From contig JAFEMH010001476.1 in the NCBI GenBank assembly GCA_022495995.1, forward strand, positions 248,001 through 312,000: a stretch of 64,000 nucleotides of DNA, in the 5' to 3' direction. Source of the stretch: Adenophora triphylla var. japonica. Taxonomy: Eukaryota > Streptophyta > Magnoliopsida > Asterales > Campanulaceae. Both the position numbers and the translations under genes were made by a program. Position 1 is the stretch's first letter, and each line of letters opens with the position of its first letter. The notes below the pieces were generated by a model. The model made no database searches. It worked only from the letters and a program-made list of their open reading frames with translations, and was not told the origin of the DNA. Shown in pieces: positions 32,190 through 41,776 of the stretch.

Positions 32190-33375
32190 TGTGACCATGT
32201 AGGTTGGCTGTGAGGACATGGTGGTGTCCTACTGTGGGACCATTTAGGTCGATTGTGAGGACATGGTGGTGTCCCATTGTGTGACCGCTAAGGTCTGTTG
32301 TGAAGACATGGTAGTGTCCTGCTGTGTGACCGTTTAGGCCGGGCCTGGTCAGACCCTTTGATAGGATTCCTACGTATCCCTAGCGAGAATCAAGCCTGAT
32401 CGTAGTTCGGAGGAGATCGTGTAATCGTGAGTGTATGCGGGCGTGGTGGTGCCCTTAGATGAGGTGACCGCCGAGGTCGGTTGCGAGGGCATGGTGGTGC
32501 CCTACGATGATGGGAGGGCATGGTGGTGCCCTAAGGATATGGTGAGGGCATGGTGGTGCCCTAAGGATATGGTGACCGCCGAGGTCGGTTGCGAGGGCAT
32601 GGTGGCGTCCTAAGGATATGATGACCGCCGAGGTCGATTGCGAGGACATGGTGGTGTCCCAAGGATATGACGACCACCGAGGTCGGTTGCGAGGACATGG
32701 TCCCAAGGATATGATGACCGCCGAGGTCGGTTTCGAGGACATGGTGGTGTCCCAAGGATATGACGACCGACGAGGTCGATTGTGAGGACATGGTGGTGTC
32801 GTAAGGATATGACGACCGCCGAGTTCAGTTGCGAGGACATGGTGGTGTCCCAAGGATATGACGACCGTCGAGGTCGGTTGCGTGGACATGGTGGTGTCCC
32901 AAGGATATGACGACCGACGAGGCCTCGGCTATGCGAGACATGGTGGTGTCCCAAGGATATGACGACCGCCGAGGTCGGTTGCGAGGACATGGTGGTGCCC
33001 CAAGGATATAACGACCGCCGAGGTCGGTTGCGAGGACATGGTGGTGTCCCAAGGATATGACAATCACCGAGGTCGGTTGCGAGGACATGGTGGTGTCCTA
33101 AGGATATGATGACCGCCGAGGTCGGTTGCGAGGACATGGTGGTGTCCCAAGGATATGATGACTGCCAAGGTCGGTTGCGAGGACATGGTGGTGTCCCAAG
33201 GATATGATAACCGCCAAGGTCGATTGCGAGGACATGGTGGTGTCCTAAGGATATGACGACCGCCGAGGTCGGTTGCGAGGACATGGTGGTGTCCTAAGGA
33301 TATGACGACCGCCGAGGTCGGTTGCGAGGACATGGTGGTGTCCCATGGATAATGGGAGGGCATGGTGGTGCCCTA
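32190..33375. repeat. 49-bp minisatellite in the 3' region of element G
   Basis: More than 20 units of about 49 bp with the core GAGGACATGGTGGTGTCC then AAGGATATGACGACC, GCCGAGGTCGGTTGC. Each unit contains two short inverted repeats, GGACA-TGGTGG-TGTCC and CGACC-GCCGA-GGTCG. Because 49 is not a multiple of three, long minus-strand frames (32610-33284) arise with a 49-residue period. They are not genes. Confidence 0.85.
32365..32408 (-). other. CTACG/CGTAG hairpin motif, copy d
   Basis: Minus-strand GAACTACGATCAGGC...ATACGTAGG. It interrupts the first, more diverged part of the minisatellite. The inner stem is short with wobbles. Confidence 0.6.
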
Positions 33376-33404
33376 TGGATGGTCGTTTTGACCTTTGTCT
33401 GCTG

Positions 33405-33775
33405 GGGAAGGAGTTCGGGCTTACTTTGATGGCCAGGGTTTGTTTCGTGTTTTATGTTTTGGAGGCGTTTTGTGCCTTGGGATTTGTGTTTGGGGGAGTT
33501 TGCGCCTTTTGTGTTTGTTTTACCGTTTAGTGGGCGATGTTCGGGCTTACGATGACGGCCGGTGTTAATTTTACCGTTTAGTGGGTGAGATTCGGGCTTA
33601 CGATGACGGCCGGGGTTTGTTTCGTGTTTTATGTTTTGGAGGCATTTTGTGCCTTGGGATTTGTGTTTGTTTTACCGTTTAATGGGCGATGTTCGGGCTT
33701 ACGATGACGGCCGGTTCTAATTTTATCGTTTAGTGGGTGAGATTCGGGCATACGATGACGGCCGGGGTTTGTTTG
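33405..33775. repeat. GT-rich imperfect tandem repeats, element G
   Basis: About three units sharing TTCGGGCTTACGATGACGGC and TTTACCGTTTAGTGGGCGA, plus a TTATGTTTTGGAGGC block. They lie between the minisatellite and the promoter region of the antisense PMD gene. Confidence 0.65.
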
Positions 33776-33884
33776 GTTGGGTTAAGGACCAAACTGCATT
33801 GAATTTGCTGAAAAAGGCCTTTGGACAGCCAGGGGCAAAGATTATAAGGGCAAAAGGGTAATCTCGTCAGGAGATACAAAGTGG

Positions 33885-33925
33885 TCCGCACGGATACCAC
33901 TTCTTTGCAAAGTGGTCCGCACGGA
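33885..33925 (+). promoter_or_regulatory. Paired TCCGCACGGA motifs upstream of element G PMD gene
   Basis: Two identical palindrome-like 10-mers TCCGCACGGA at 33885 and 33916, 31 bp apart, inside a longer direct repeat (AAAGTGGTCCGCACGGAT). They lie 163-203 bp upstream of the PMD ATG. No obvious TATA box follows. Confidence 0.6.
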
Positions 33926-34087
33926 TGGGCTGTGAAGATTGATTTTCTAGAAATCAAAAATTAGTTTTCCAGAAACGAACAACAACTTCATTTTCTCCTT
34001 CTGTTCGAACGAGAGAGAGAGAAAAAATTTGGTTTTTGGCCAAAAATTTCTTAAGGAAACTCTTCCTAGTTGCTTGAATTGCTTGTA

Positions 34088-36619
34088 ATGGCGAAAAGAG
34101 CTAGACGTGGTCGTCGTCAGAGGAGCCAAGAGGCTATTGAGAGGAGGTTGGACCTTCAAAGGAATTGCACTTCCTTTGTTCCATCGTCGAGGAATCCGGA
34201 TGTGTTGTATCCGGATCCAGAGGTGCACAACTTGCGGGGGAGGATCGTAAGGGAGGTAAGAGATCAATTTTTGCTTCGATTCTTGCTTGAATTGTTGTAA
34301 ACTAGAACTAGGTTTTAGTTTTTGCATATTTGGGGCTTTTGTTGTTGCCATGATCAATTTGTGAAATTGATGTTGATTTGTTGAAATTGAATGTGCAAGA
34401 ATTGTGGGTATGTGATTTTTGTGCAAAAATGAGGAGATTAGCTCTTATTTGTAAAAATAAAGTGCCTCTCTCTGAAATGCATGCTTCGGTGATTTGTACC
34501 TTAGGCTATTTCCGTATGTACATTGTGAAAAAAAAATGCCGTGTAGGGACGGACTTTGTGTGAAAAGTGTGACGTGTGCCGTGTTTTGTGACAGACTCTG
34601 TGGGAAATTTATGTGCAATGTGTGCCGTATTTTTGTGACGGGTTTTTTTGAAAATGTGTCGTGTAGGGACGGATCCCACTTTTGAGAAAATTGCATAGTG
34701 CGTGCCGTATTTTTGTGACGGGTTCTTGAAAATGTGTCGTGTAGTGCGTGCCGTGTTTTTGTGACGGACTATGTGGGGAAAGTTATGTGCAATGTGCGCC
34801 GTGTTTTTGTGATGGGTTCTTTATGTTTTGCCGTGTTGGGACGGACATTTTATGTTTTGCCGTGTTGGGACGGACTTTTTATGTTTTGCCGTGTTGGGAC
34901 GGACTTTTGTGTTTTCGTTTCTTTTTGTATATTTGCATTAAGTACTGTTATTGACGTACCTTTGCTGTGTTTACCTGCAGGATGAGGTGCCTTCATTTGG
35001 AAAGGCAAAGAAGATGAAGTCTCGGGGGTCGCTCGAGGCCGTAGTTGAGCTGTGGCAGCATCTGCCGGAGATCTCCAGGTAGACCGAGTCCTAAGAGACT
35101 GGTCTTTAATTCCGGTTTAGGCGATTTTGTTGAGAACCTTGCCGGGATAGCGGAGACGCAGAAGAACAAGGGCATCTTCTTTGCTTTGTCTGAGTATTGG
35201 TGGGACACCACACATACCTTCCATCTTAGTTGGGGAGAGGTGACGGTGACTCCTACCGATTTTGCGGCGATTACTGGGCTTTCCTTCAAAGGAGAGCCAG
35301 TGAGATGGCGGGACAGGATGTCTGATGGGACGCTGGCGGAGCTGCTGGGCTTTGCGCCCTTCCCTCGTAAGGGCCTGGGTATGCTGTATAGCGATGTAGA
35401 GGCGCAGATCACGGCCAACATCGGGGCTTATCGCCGGGGCACCGGATTGGTGATGGCTGAGTAGCTGGCGCGCTCCTTTCAGTGGTTTGCTCTTTCCGAG
35501 ACTCTGTTCTCGAATCATGCCTCCTCCGCTCTTTTTCCTCTGCTGAAGAGTTTGGTGGACTTGGGGAGGGTTGGTGAGATTGCTTGGGGCGAGGCGGGCT
35601 TGGCCGAGCTCTACTTCTCCATGGACCGATTTAGCCGAGGCGTGGCCAGTTCTCTAGGATGCTTAGATTTTACACTGGAGGTATGAGTTTATAGCTGTTT
35701 GTGGTTTAGCAATTTATGTTTCTCCGTCTTCTTTTTTCTTTTGTTCTAAGCACTATCCGCTTTTTTTTGCAGGTGTGGTGCTATGAGATCTTCCGATGTC
35801 AGCCGTGAGATCGGGAGGCTGAGGCCATGGTGGCCTATCCTGCTATGCTGGGCTGGGCACGTCCTTTGAGGAGGAGGAGGACGATTAGGGGGAAGCTTAC
35901 TGTTGCATATCGGGATGTGCAGGAGTTCCTGGAGAGAGATAGTCCGACGGGGTTTGAGCTGTACCCCTGGGCTCGATATGGCGATGACGAGCTCGAGGGC
36001 GGTCCTGCGCTGACACGGCAGAGGAAGATACTGCGGGGCCTGACTTGGAATGTTATGTATTTGGGGGAGAGGGTCTTCTGGCAGCATGGCCCAGGCGAGC
36101 CCCCTGTGGCTCCGAGGGATCCTCCCTTCGGGATGATGCATCCTCGTGACATGGATGTGCTGGAGTACGATAGGTACTTGGAGGGCGTGAGCGCCGAGGA
36201 GTTCATCCTGTATGGCGAGGAGTACGGGGCCTTCGTCAGGCGGAAGTTGAGGACGCCGCAGGTGTTGGCGAGGGAGAGGCAGGATTGCCCACCACGTCCC
36301 CCAGATGTTCCGGTGCCTGGGACGGACTTCACATATGTCCGCGGGGATTCGTCGAGGAGGAGGGTGTCGGTGTCCATCCCAGAGCAAGCTCCTGCTGCTT
36401 ATCGGGTTGACTCGGATGCTCCGATGAGTGTGCTTACTCTTTTCCATCTTGGCATATTTTTTGCATTTTTCTCTTTTTGTCGAGTATGATTGCTTTTCTT
36501 TAGCTGAGCGTTTCTTTGGTTGTTTGCTTGCGCAGGTCTCGGGGAGATCCTTTGATACGTTGACCCGCCGGTTTGTGGGGATACGATCTTTTGCGAAGAA
36601 GCTTGCAGGTCTTCGCGGC
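34088..36619 (+). pseudogene. Plant-mobile-domain antisense gene, element G, truncated by element D
   Basis: Four plus-strand exons: 34088-34255 (MAKRARRGRRQRSQEAIERR, basic), 34981-35680, 35773-36427 and 36536-36619. Acceptors TTACCTGCAG, TTTTTTGCAG and TTGCGCAG and donors GTAAGA, GTATGA and GTGTGC frame them. Exon 2 has the mobile-domain core: EYWWDTTHTFHLSWGEVTVT, FAAITGLSF, RKGLGMLYSDVEAQI and IAWGEAGLAELYFSMDRFS. Breaks: a frameshift with TAG near 35089, TAG at 35462 and TGA at 35806. The LTR of D begins at 36620 and removes the rest of exon 4. Exon layout matches the element B copy. Intron 1 (34256-34980) carries its own short tandem repeats. A functional role cannot be claimed for this copy. 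Confidence 0.75.
34540..34915. repeat. Short tandem repeats in intron 1 of the element G PMD gene
   Basis: Imperfect repeats with the core GTGCCGTGTTTTTGTGACGG, ending in three near-identical 31-bp units around TTTTGCCGTGTTGGGACGGA (34826-34910). The same CCGT...ACGG arms recur in every unit and could pair. Confidence 0.65.
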
Positions 36620-36838
36620 TGTAAGTACCCAAATCTGGCTCATGCCTTCCGGTTAAGTTTCCCGGCAATTCCCCGGACTTTCCTAAAGTTCAGGGGCAAT
36701 TCGGGAACTTTTCCGAACCTTCCGAGGGGCGAAGGACTTACTAGGAATTAAAATTCCACGTATTCCTTCGGTGAAAATGCCCTTCTAGAAGGCCACCTTG
36801 CATGATTCTAGATATGTGCTGAGTCATAAGGGATAATG

Positions 36839-36879
36839 TCGCACGGCTGCATTAGGCAAGAACTCCAAGCCGCACGGCT
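36839..36879 (+). promoter_or_regulatory. Paired CCGCACGG motifs, D LTR
   Basis: TCGCACGGCT at 36839 and CCGCACGGCT at 36870, 31 bp apart. The TATA box begins about 32 bp after the start of the second. Confidence 0.65.
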
Positions 36880-36901
36880 TCATAAGCTTTTGCCAGACTG
36901 C

Positions 36902-36910
36902 CTATAAATA
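36902..36910 (+). promoter_or_regulatory. TATA box of D LTR
   Basis: CTATAAATA in TGCCTATAAATAGAGACC. Confidence 0.75.
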
Positions 36911-38366
36911 GAGACCTCCTCTATTCATTTTGAGGAAGAGTTTTTGGAGCATTGTTATTCTGCCAAAATACCACCCCAAAATTACAGAAAGTTGAGAGTG
37001 CCAAAACCCACCTCCCTCCTCTTCAAAACCTTCCAAAGTTGGTCCTTCCCTAGGCAAACTTCAAGGAGATAGAGAAACACCACCATTGGTAACCTCTCAT
37101 CCCCTTTTTCTTGAAATATACTTGTATTTATGTGATATATTGCTCATTGCTCTCCATATCATTATATACTTGTTTGGTATTTGATATTGTCATTAAAGAT
37201 CCTTTCTTTAAACATGTAAATCATCTTACCCCTATTCCCCTATCACATAGGATCCATGGAGGATCCAACCCAAGGATGAACAAATAAGACCTCAAAAAAG
37301 GCTTGTTCTAGGGTGGATCTCTCACATGGTGATGTGAAAAGTAGCATCCTTTGCTCTCAAAATAACATCTTTTCATATAAAGTTGCATCATTTGCATTAA
37401 ATATGTTACCTTTGCATTAAAGTTGCATCCTTTGCACTTGAAATGTCATTTTTACATATAAAAGTTGCATCCTTTGCATTAAAGATCATTTCTTTACATC
37501 AAATAGCATCCTTTGCATCCAAAATGTCATCTTTTTCATTAAAAATGTCATTTTTAGTTTAGAATGCATCCTTCATGTCCCTCATGGTTGGATCTCTCTT
37601 TCCTAGGATTGCGTAGTGACCTTCCTAAGGCACGAAAAGCATAGGAAGATCATAAAGATCCAATCTTTATACCCTTCCCCTAGTCCCCTTTGGTATTTGA
37701 TGCATCCTTGGAGCAGACCGATGTAAAGATCCCATCTTTACGTCGTTTCTTCCATTAAAGGTGCCGTAATCCCTTTAGAAATGGATAAATCTTGAACCCT
37801 ATATCTTCGATCATCACTTGAGACGAGCATAATAGTCCCTACACAAGCTCAATCGTCTCAAGATGTAGGATTGATGGGCTAAGAATATTCCTCTCTAAAG
37901 AACCTCACTCTTGGACCATAAGAGAGAGTCCTTCTCTCGATCACACATGACCCAAGGTCAAATAGTGATGATCACAAGTCCAAGATGAGGACGGGATCAA
38001 AGTCACGAACACATAAAAATCCAAGGAATCCCGAGCGATAACCAACTAAATGGTTTATATGTCCGAAAGACAACTTGAAACATTCCCCCCCCCCTTCTTT
38101 TCAACACATGCACACAAGAAAGCACGCAAGCAAGCACGAAAAATGGAATCTTGGGAGACTTGCTTCGGCAAGGCACCTTGGGTGAACGCCAAACATTCTT
38201 CCCAAGGGGTAACTTAACCTCCGGACCCTAATTCCTTTATTTCAAAGTTTTGAGGAAATCAAAATGGCATGGCGACTCCGTTTTTTTCAAATTAAACTGG
38301 ATGTTTCCAAACTCAAGTGAATCCAAATAAAACACAAAAAATATTTGGGCCCCCACATTCACAGTT

Positions 38367-38385
38367 TGGCGACTCCGCTGGGGAC
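38367..38385 (+). other. Primer-binding site of element D
   Basis: TGGCGACTCCGCTGGGGAC three bases after the LTR, identical to that of C. Confidence 0.9.
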
Positions 38386-38429
38386 AAACCAAAGGAGAAA
38401 GCTTTCATTTTTAAAATAAAAAAAAAATT

Positions 38430-38527
38430 ATACCCGGTATATAGGTGGAAACCATTAACCTTCCTGTATCGCTTCCTAACCCGAGGCTTGGGATAAACGA
38501 TGGTCTAACAATCCCACGTACCGGTAT
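38430..38527 (+). other. Structured Tat 5' leader, copy in element D
   Basis: ATACCCGGTA at the start pairs with TACCGGTAT at the end (one bulged C). GTGG pairs with CCAC, and AACCAT with ATGGT. The same fold occurs in A and C. The leader ends near 38780, where the minus-strand gag of element E begins. Confidence 0.65.
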
Positions 38528-38778
38528 CCCTTTTCGAAAAAAATAAAAAGAAAGCTTTTTTCTTTCGAGCGGGTTAGCCTCCCGTCGCGGATTCCATTTG
38601 CCGTGCTTGCTTTTTTCTTTCTTCGCCTTGCATTGCATCTTGGTTCTTGGGAATTGTGCATATTTTATATACTGAACATGAAGCTTTCTGGAGCTGAAAG
38701 GTGCCTAAAATGTTTGGGGAGCAACCTGAAACTGAAAAGGATTGGAACCTGGAAAATTGAACAATGCAGCCGTACGAC

Positions 38779-40431
38779 TTAATCCGCCTCGGGCACCTTC
38801 TCAGTCGCCCTGATTCTGTTTTTGCCATTCTTATTGTTTCCCCCGTTCTTGGCTGAGTCTTTCTTATCATCAGCGACCTCAGTCTTGGGGCCTTTCCCAT
38901 TTTTCTTCTCCTTTCTCTCCTCAGCCAATGCTACATTGTAAGCCTTCTCAAATAACTCTTGTCGAGTAGTGACTGTCCGAACTGTTAGCTCGTAGTCCAT
39001 ATCCAAGGAAGTAATTCCACTCCTAAAACAGTTGATCACCTCTCTGTCTGTGAGGTCCTCCTCGATCTTGTCAACCATCTCCTTAAACTTGGTGTAGTAG
39101 CTCATTGAGCTTTCATTTTTCCCTTGCACCAAGTTGTTCAGATCGGTGATGGTTATCTTCCTAGCCCCTGTAGTCGAGAAGCGTTCCAAAAATTTAGTCC
39201 TCATATAAGACCAAGTTGTGATACAACCCGGTGCTAAACCATTAAGCCAAGTAAGGGCTGCCCCTGTGAGTGTGCTGGTAAGTGCCTTGCACATCATGTC
39301 GTCCTCGTGGGAGACAAAGCACATGGTAGCCTCCAAGTGCTGTATATGGCTTTTGGCGTTAGTTGCTCCCGAGTATTTTTCCAAGACTGGCAATCTGAAG
39401 CCTGGCGGAGGTCGACGATCGAGTAAATCTTTGGCCAATGGACGGAGAGCAAAATTCTTGTGCTCACTTTTTCCAGTACTTTCCTTCTTCTCAGCCTCCC
39501 ACTGTTCGAACTTCTTCTTCCAAAGGAGCCACTCCCTAGCGTCGGGCCTGTCGTCCCTAGCATGGGAGACGTCATTCGACCTTTGCTTCTCTTCCTGGTG
39601 ATTTTCTCTCCCAGAATTGGCTCTATGTCTTTCGCTTCTAGGGGGAGTTATTCCTCTGTCCCTCCTATCTCTGTTGGAAGGTGACCTCACAGACTGATTT
39701 GGCGACTTGCGCCTATCATCTCTTAATGGCGACCTGCGCCTATCATTCCTGGGTGGCGACCTGCGCCTTGCTTCTCTCATAGGCGACCTGCGCCCATTCC
39801 TTTCCCTGTGGGATTGAGACCTTTGTGTTCTGGCTGGTGATCTACGCATGCTTCGGTTGGCCTCTAGCCGTGTCCTCAGGTCCGACTGAGCTTCTTGCTC
39901 CCTGTTTCTGTTGAGACTGGCCCTGAGATCGTCACTTGGGACATGAATAGGCGATTGAGGTCGCACCACCATCCTTTGATCAACATTCTGTCCTACAGTC
40001 TCCTTCGGTCGAGCACTCCTAGCATGCTCCCTGTTTGAAACTTGAGATGGAGCTACCCTTTCAGACCTTCTATCTGCCTGCTCCGCATCCTCCATTGCTA
40101 GTAACTCAGCCAGAATCTGAGCTCGCTCCAACAGCATCTCCTTTCTACTCAGGGGATTGGATGAGGGACCTGGCCTGCTTCCAGCGTTCAACTGCCCAGT
40201 AGGGCGCTTTGGAGGAGGTGGAACTCCTTGTCCCTCCATAGGCCGCTTATCTCTCTTTCCATCTGGCAATCCTCTGCCATCAGCCACACTGTTAGATCGC
40301 GTTGCCCTAGCGTGTTAACGCAGTGGAGGGGGAGGAGGAAAATTAGCGTTTCCAGTGTTTGCATTTGCATTATTGTTTCCTTCTTCGTGCCCGAGTGAGG
40401 CTTCAGATACATGTCCCTCCGAAGTCACCAT
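38779..40431 (-). pseudogene. Tat-type Gag with RS-rich region, element E
   Basis: A minus-strand frame starting at the ATG at 40431 (MVTSEGHVSEASLGHEEGNN), with one TAA at 40315-40317, then open for 500 codons. Residues about 150-270 are rich in Arg and Ser with repeated RRSP(M/P/L)R units. The retrotransposon gag core follows: LPVLEKYSGATNAKSHIQHLEATM, DDMMCKALTSTLTGAALTWLNGL, GCITTWSYMRTKFLERFS and SMSYYTKFKEMVDKIEEDL. The C-terminus is Lys-rich (KKDSAKNGGNNKNGKNR) and stops exactly at the junction with D, before any zinc knuckle. The Gag would form the particle. The copy is truncated and has lost pol. Confidence 0.85.
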
Positions 40432-40469
40432 GATTGCAGGTTGAGAAAACTTTCGAGGTCAAGTTATGC

Positions 40470-40490
40470 ACGTTCCCGGCAATGGAACCA
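40470..40490 (-). other. Primer-binding site of element E
   Basis: TGGTTCCATTGCCGGGAACG on the minus strand, just beyond the LTR end. It resembles the tRNA-Asp site of the Athila elements with several changes. The tRNA is not certain. Confidence 0.5.
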
Positions 40491-40493
40491 AAC

Positions 40494-41150
40494 TGATGCC
40501 GCAGGAAATGTGCTTATCAATCTTCCTCCACGTAGCAGGACTGGTCACTTGGCTCCTTGACCTGAAAACCAGAACCCACGACTAGCCGGATGTGTCTCCG
40601 GCTTAGACCCTCGGGCGTGAGAGTAAGTATTTGAATTGGAGAGCAAAAATGTATTGAATAAATATGATTCAGATAACAAAATTGCAGTTACCTCATAACC
40701 GTTGTAGTGGTAATGTATTTATAGTTGATGAGTGCGGTTACTTTTGGTGGGGCTACATGAGCTCCGTGATTCATGGGACAGTTACATGTCATGGGAACGT
40801 GTCCTGGATTGGCTCCTGAATTGTAGGGAACCGGTTATGGAAAGATTTGAAGCACGTGCGTCTGTATCAGTTAGGTCGACGCTTGCTTATTAGGTCGAGG
40901 TCGCCATTTGAGGTTAGGTCGACCTGACTGGCGGGTAGAGCTGGATCGTGCACTCGACTAGAGCATGGATCGTAGAGTCGGACCAAGCTAGGTCGGGACC
41001 TTGGAGGCCGGACAATGAGCTTAGGTCGATCGATCCCGGCCGCGGCCTTGGGCCTTATGGTAATTGGGCCAGACTCATTAAGAATGTGGAGGCCACGGCT
41101 GCCTGTGATTGGGATTTACTCGCTTGGCCCAACTCGATACTTTTGGTATG
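40494..41150 (-). mobile_element. 5' LTR of element E
   Basis: Minus-strand LTR ending CGGCATCA next to the PBS, with TATA at 40716-40724. The start (right end) is placed at about 41150 by the change to unrelated repeats; no second copy confirms it. A TTAGGTCGAC-type short sequence recurs at 40870-41035. Confidence 0.55.
40716..40724 (-). promoter_or_regulatory. TATA box of element E LTR
   Basis: CTATAAATA on the minus strand, consistent with transcription toward the E gag. Confidence 0.6.
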
Positions 41151-41186
41151 TTCAAAAATTAATGTAGTCGTGAGATGTTTATGTCA

Positions 41187-41660
41187 TTGTCTTTCTCTCT
41201 GCAAATACTATTCATTTATTGAAAATATCATATGCAACTATTATCATTTTCAAACATTGGATCCGTAATGATCTCAATCATGTGTCATTGTCTTTCTCTT
41301 TGCAAACACTGCACACATACATGAAAACATAAAGACATTACATGCATTGGATTCTTTCTATCACATGTCATTGTCTTTCTCTCTGCAAATACTATTCATT
41401 TATTGAAAATATCATATGCAACTTTTATCATTTTCAAACATTGGATCCGTAATGATCTCAATCACATGTCATTGTCTTTCTCTTTGCAAACACTGCACAC
41501 ATACACACATGCAAACATAAAGACATCACATGCATTGGATTCTTTCTATTACATGTCATTGTCTTTCTCTCTGCAAACACTACACACACACATGCAAACA
41601 TAAAAACATCACATGCATTGGATTCTTTCTCTCTGCAAACAATGCACACACACACACCAA
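41187..41660. repeat. Tandem repeats upstream of the Harbinger pseudogene
   Basis: A unit of about 180 bp (TGTCATTGTCTTTCTCTCTG start, TGCATTGGATTCTTTC end) occurs twice in full and then in shorter forms, with CACACA runs. It may be a subterminal part of the Harbinger element, but no terminal inverted repeat was found. Confidence 0.75.
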
Positions 41661-41776
41661 GAAAAGATCACTGCAAACCCCCATACATATGTCTCAAACC
41701 TGCAAAATAAACTCACTCAATATTTGTCCATAGTATTACTTCTATTTACCATATTTTACCATTTCACTTCAGAAAA

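Larger units (their letters stand above)
36620..38363 (+). mobile_element. 5' LTR of element D (Tat type)
   Basis: Plus-strand LTR of 1744 bp, from TGTAAGTACCCAAATCTGG to ACATTCACA, followed by the PBS. It is homologous to the A LTR and the solo LTR. It is inserted in exon 4 of the PMD gene of G; the probable target duplication on this side is GCGGC. The GCATCCTTTGCAT repeats lie at 37335-37570. Element D is cut shortly after its leader, at about 38780. Confidence 0.9.

Noticed and set aside
32610..33284. A 224-codon minus-strand frame with repeating peptides
   Set aside because: It is produced by a 49-bp minisatellite whose unit cycles through all frames; no start context or domain.
32190..33375. 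CRISPR-like array
   Set aside because: Repeats are directly adjacent without unique spacers, and the sequence is from a plant nuclear retrotransposon.
35746..36447. A 233-codon minus-strand frame
   Set aside because: Shadow of PMD exon 3 on the other strand, caused by GC-rich codon use.
39218..39601. A 127-codon plus-strand frame
   Set aside because: Antisense shadow of the E gag.
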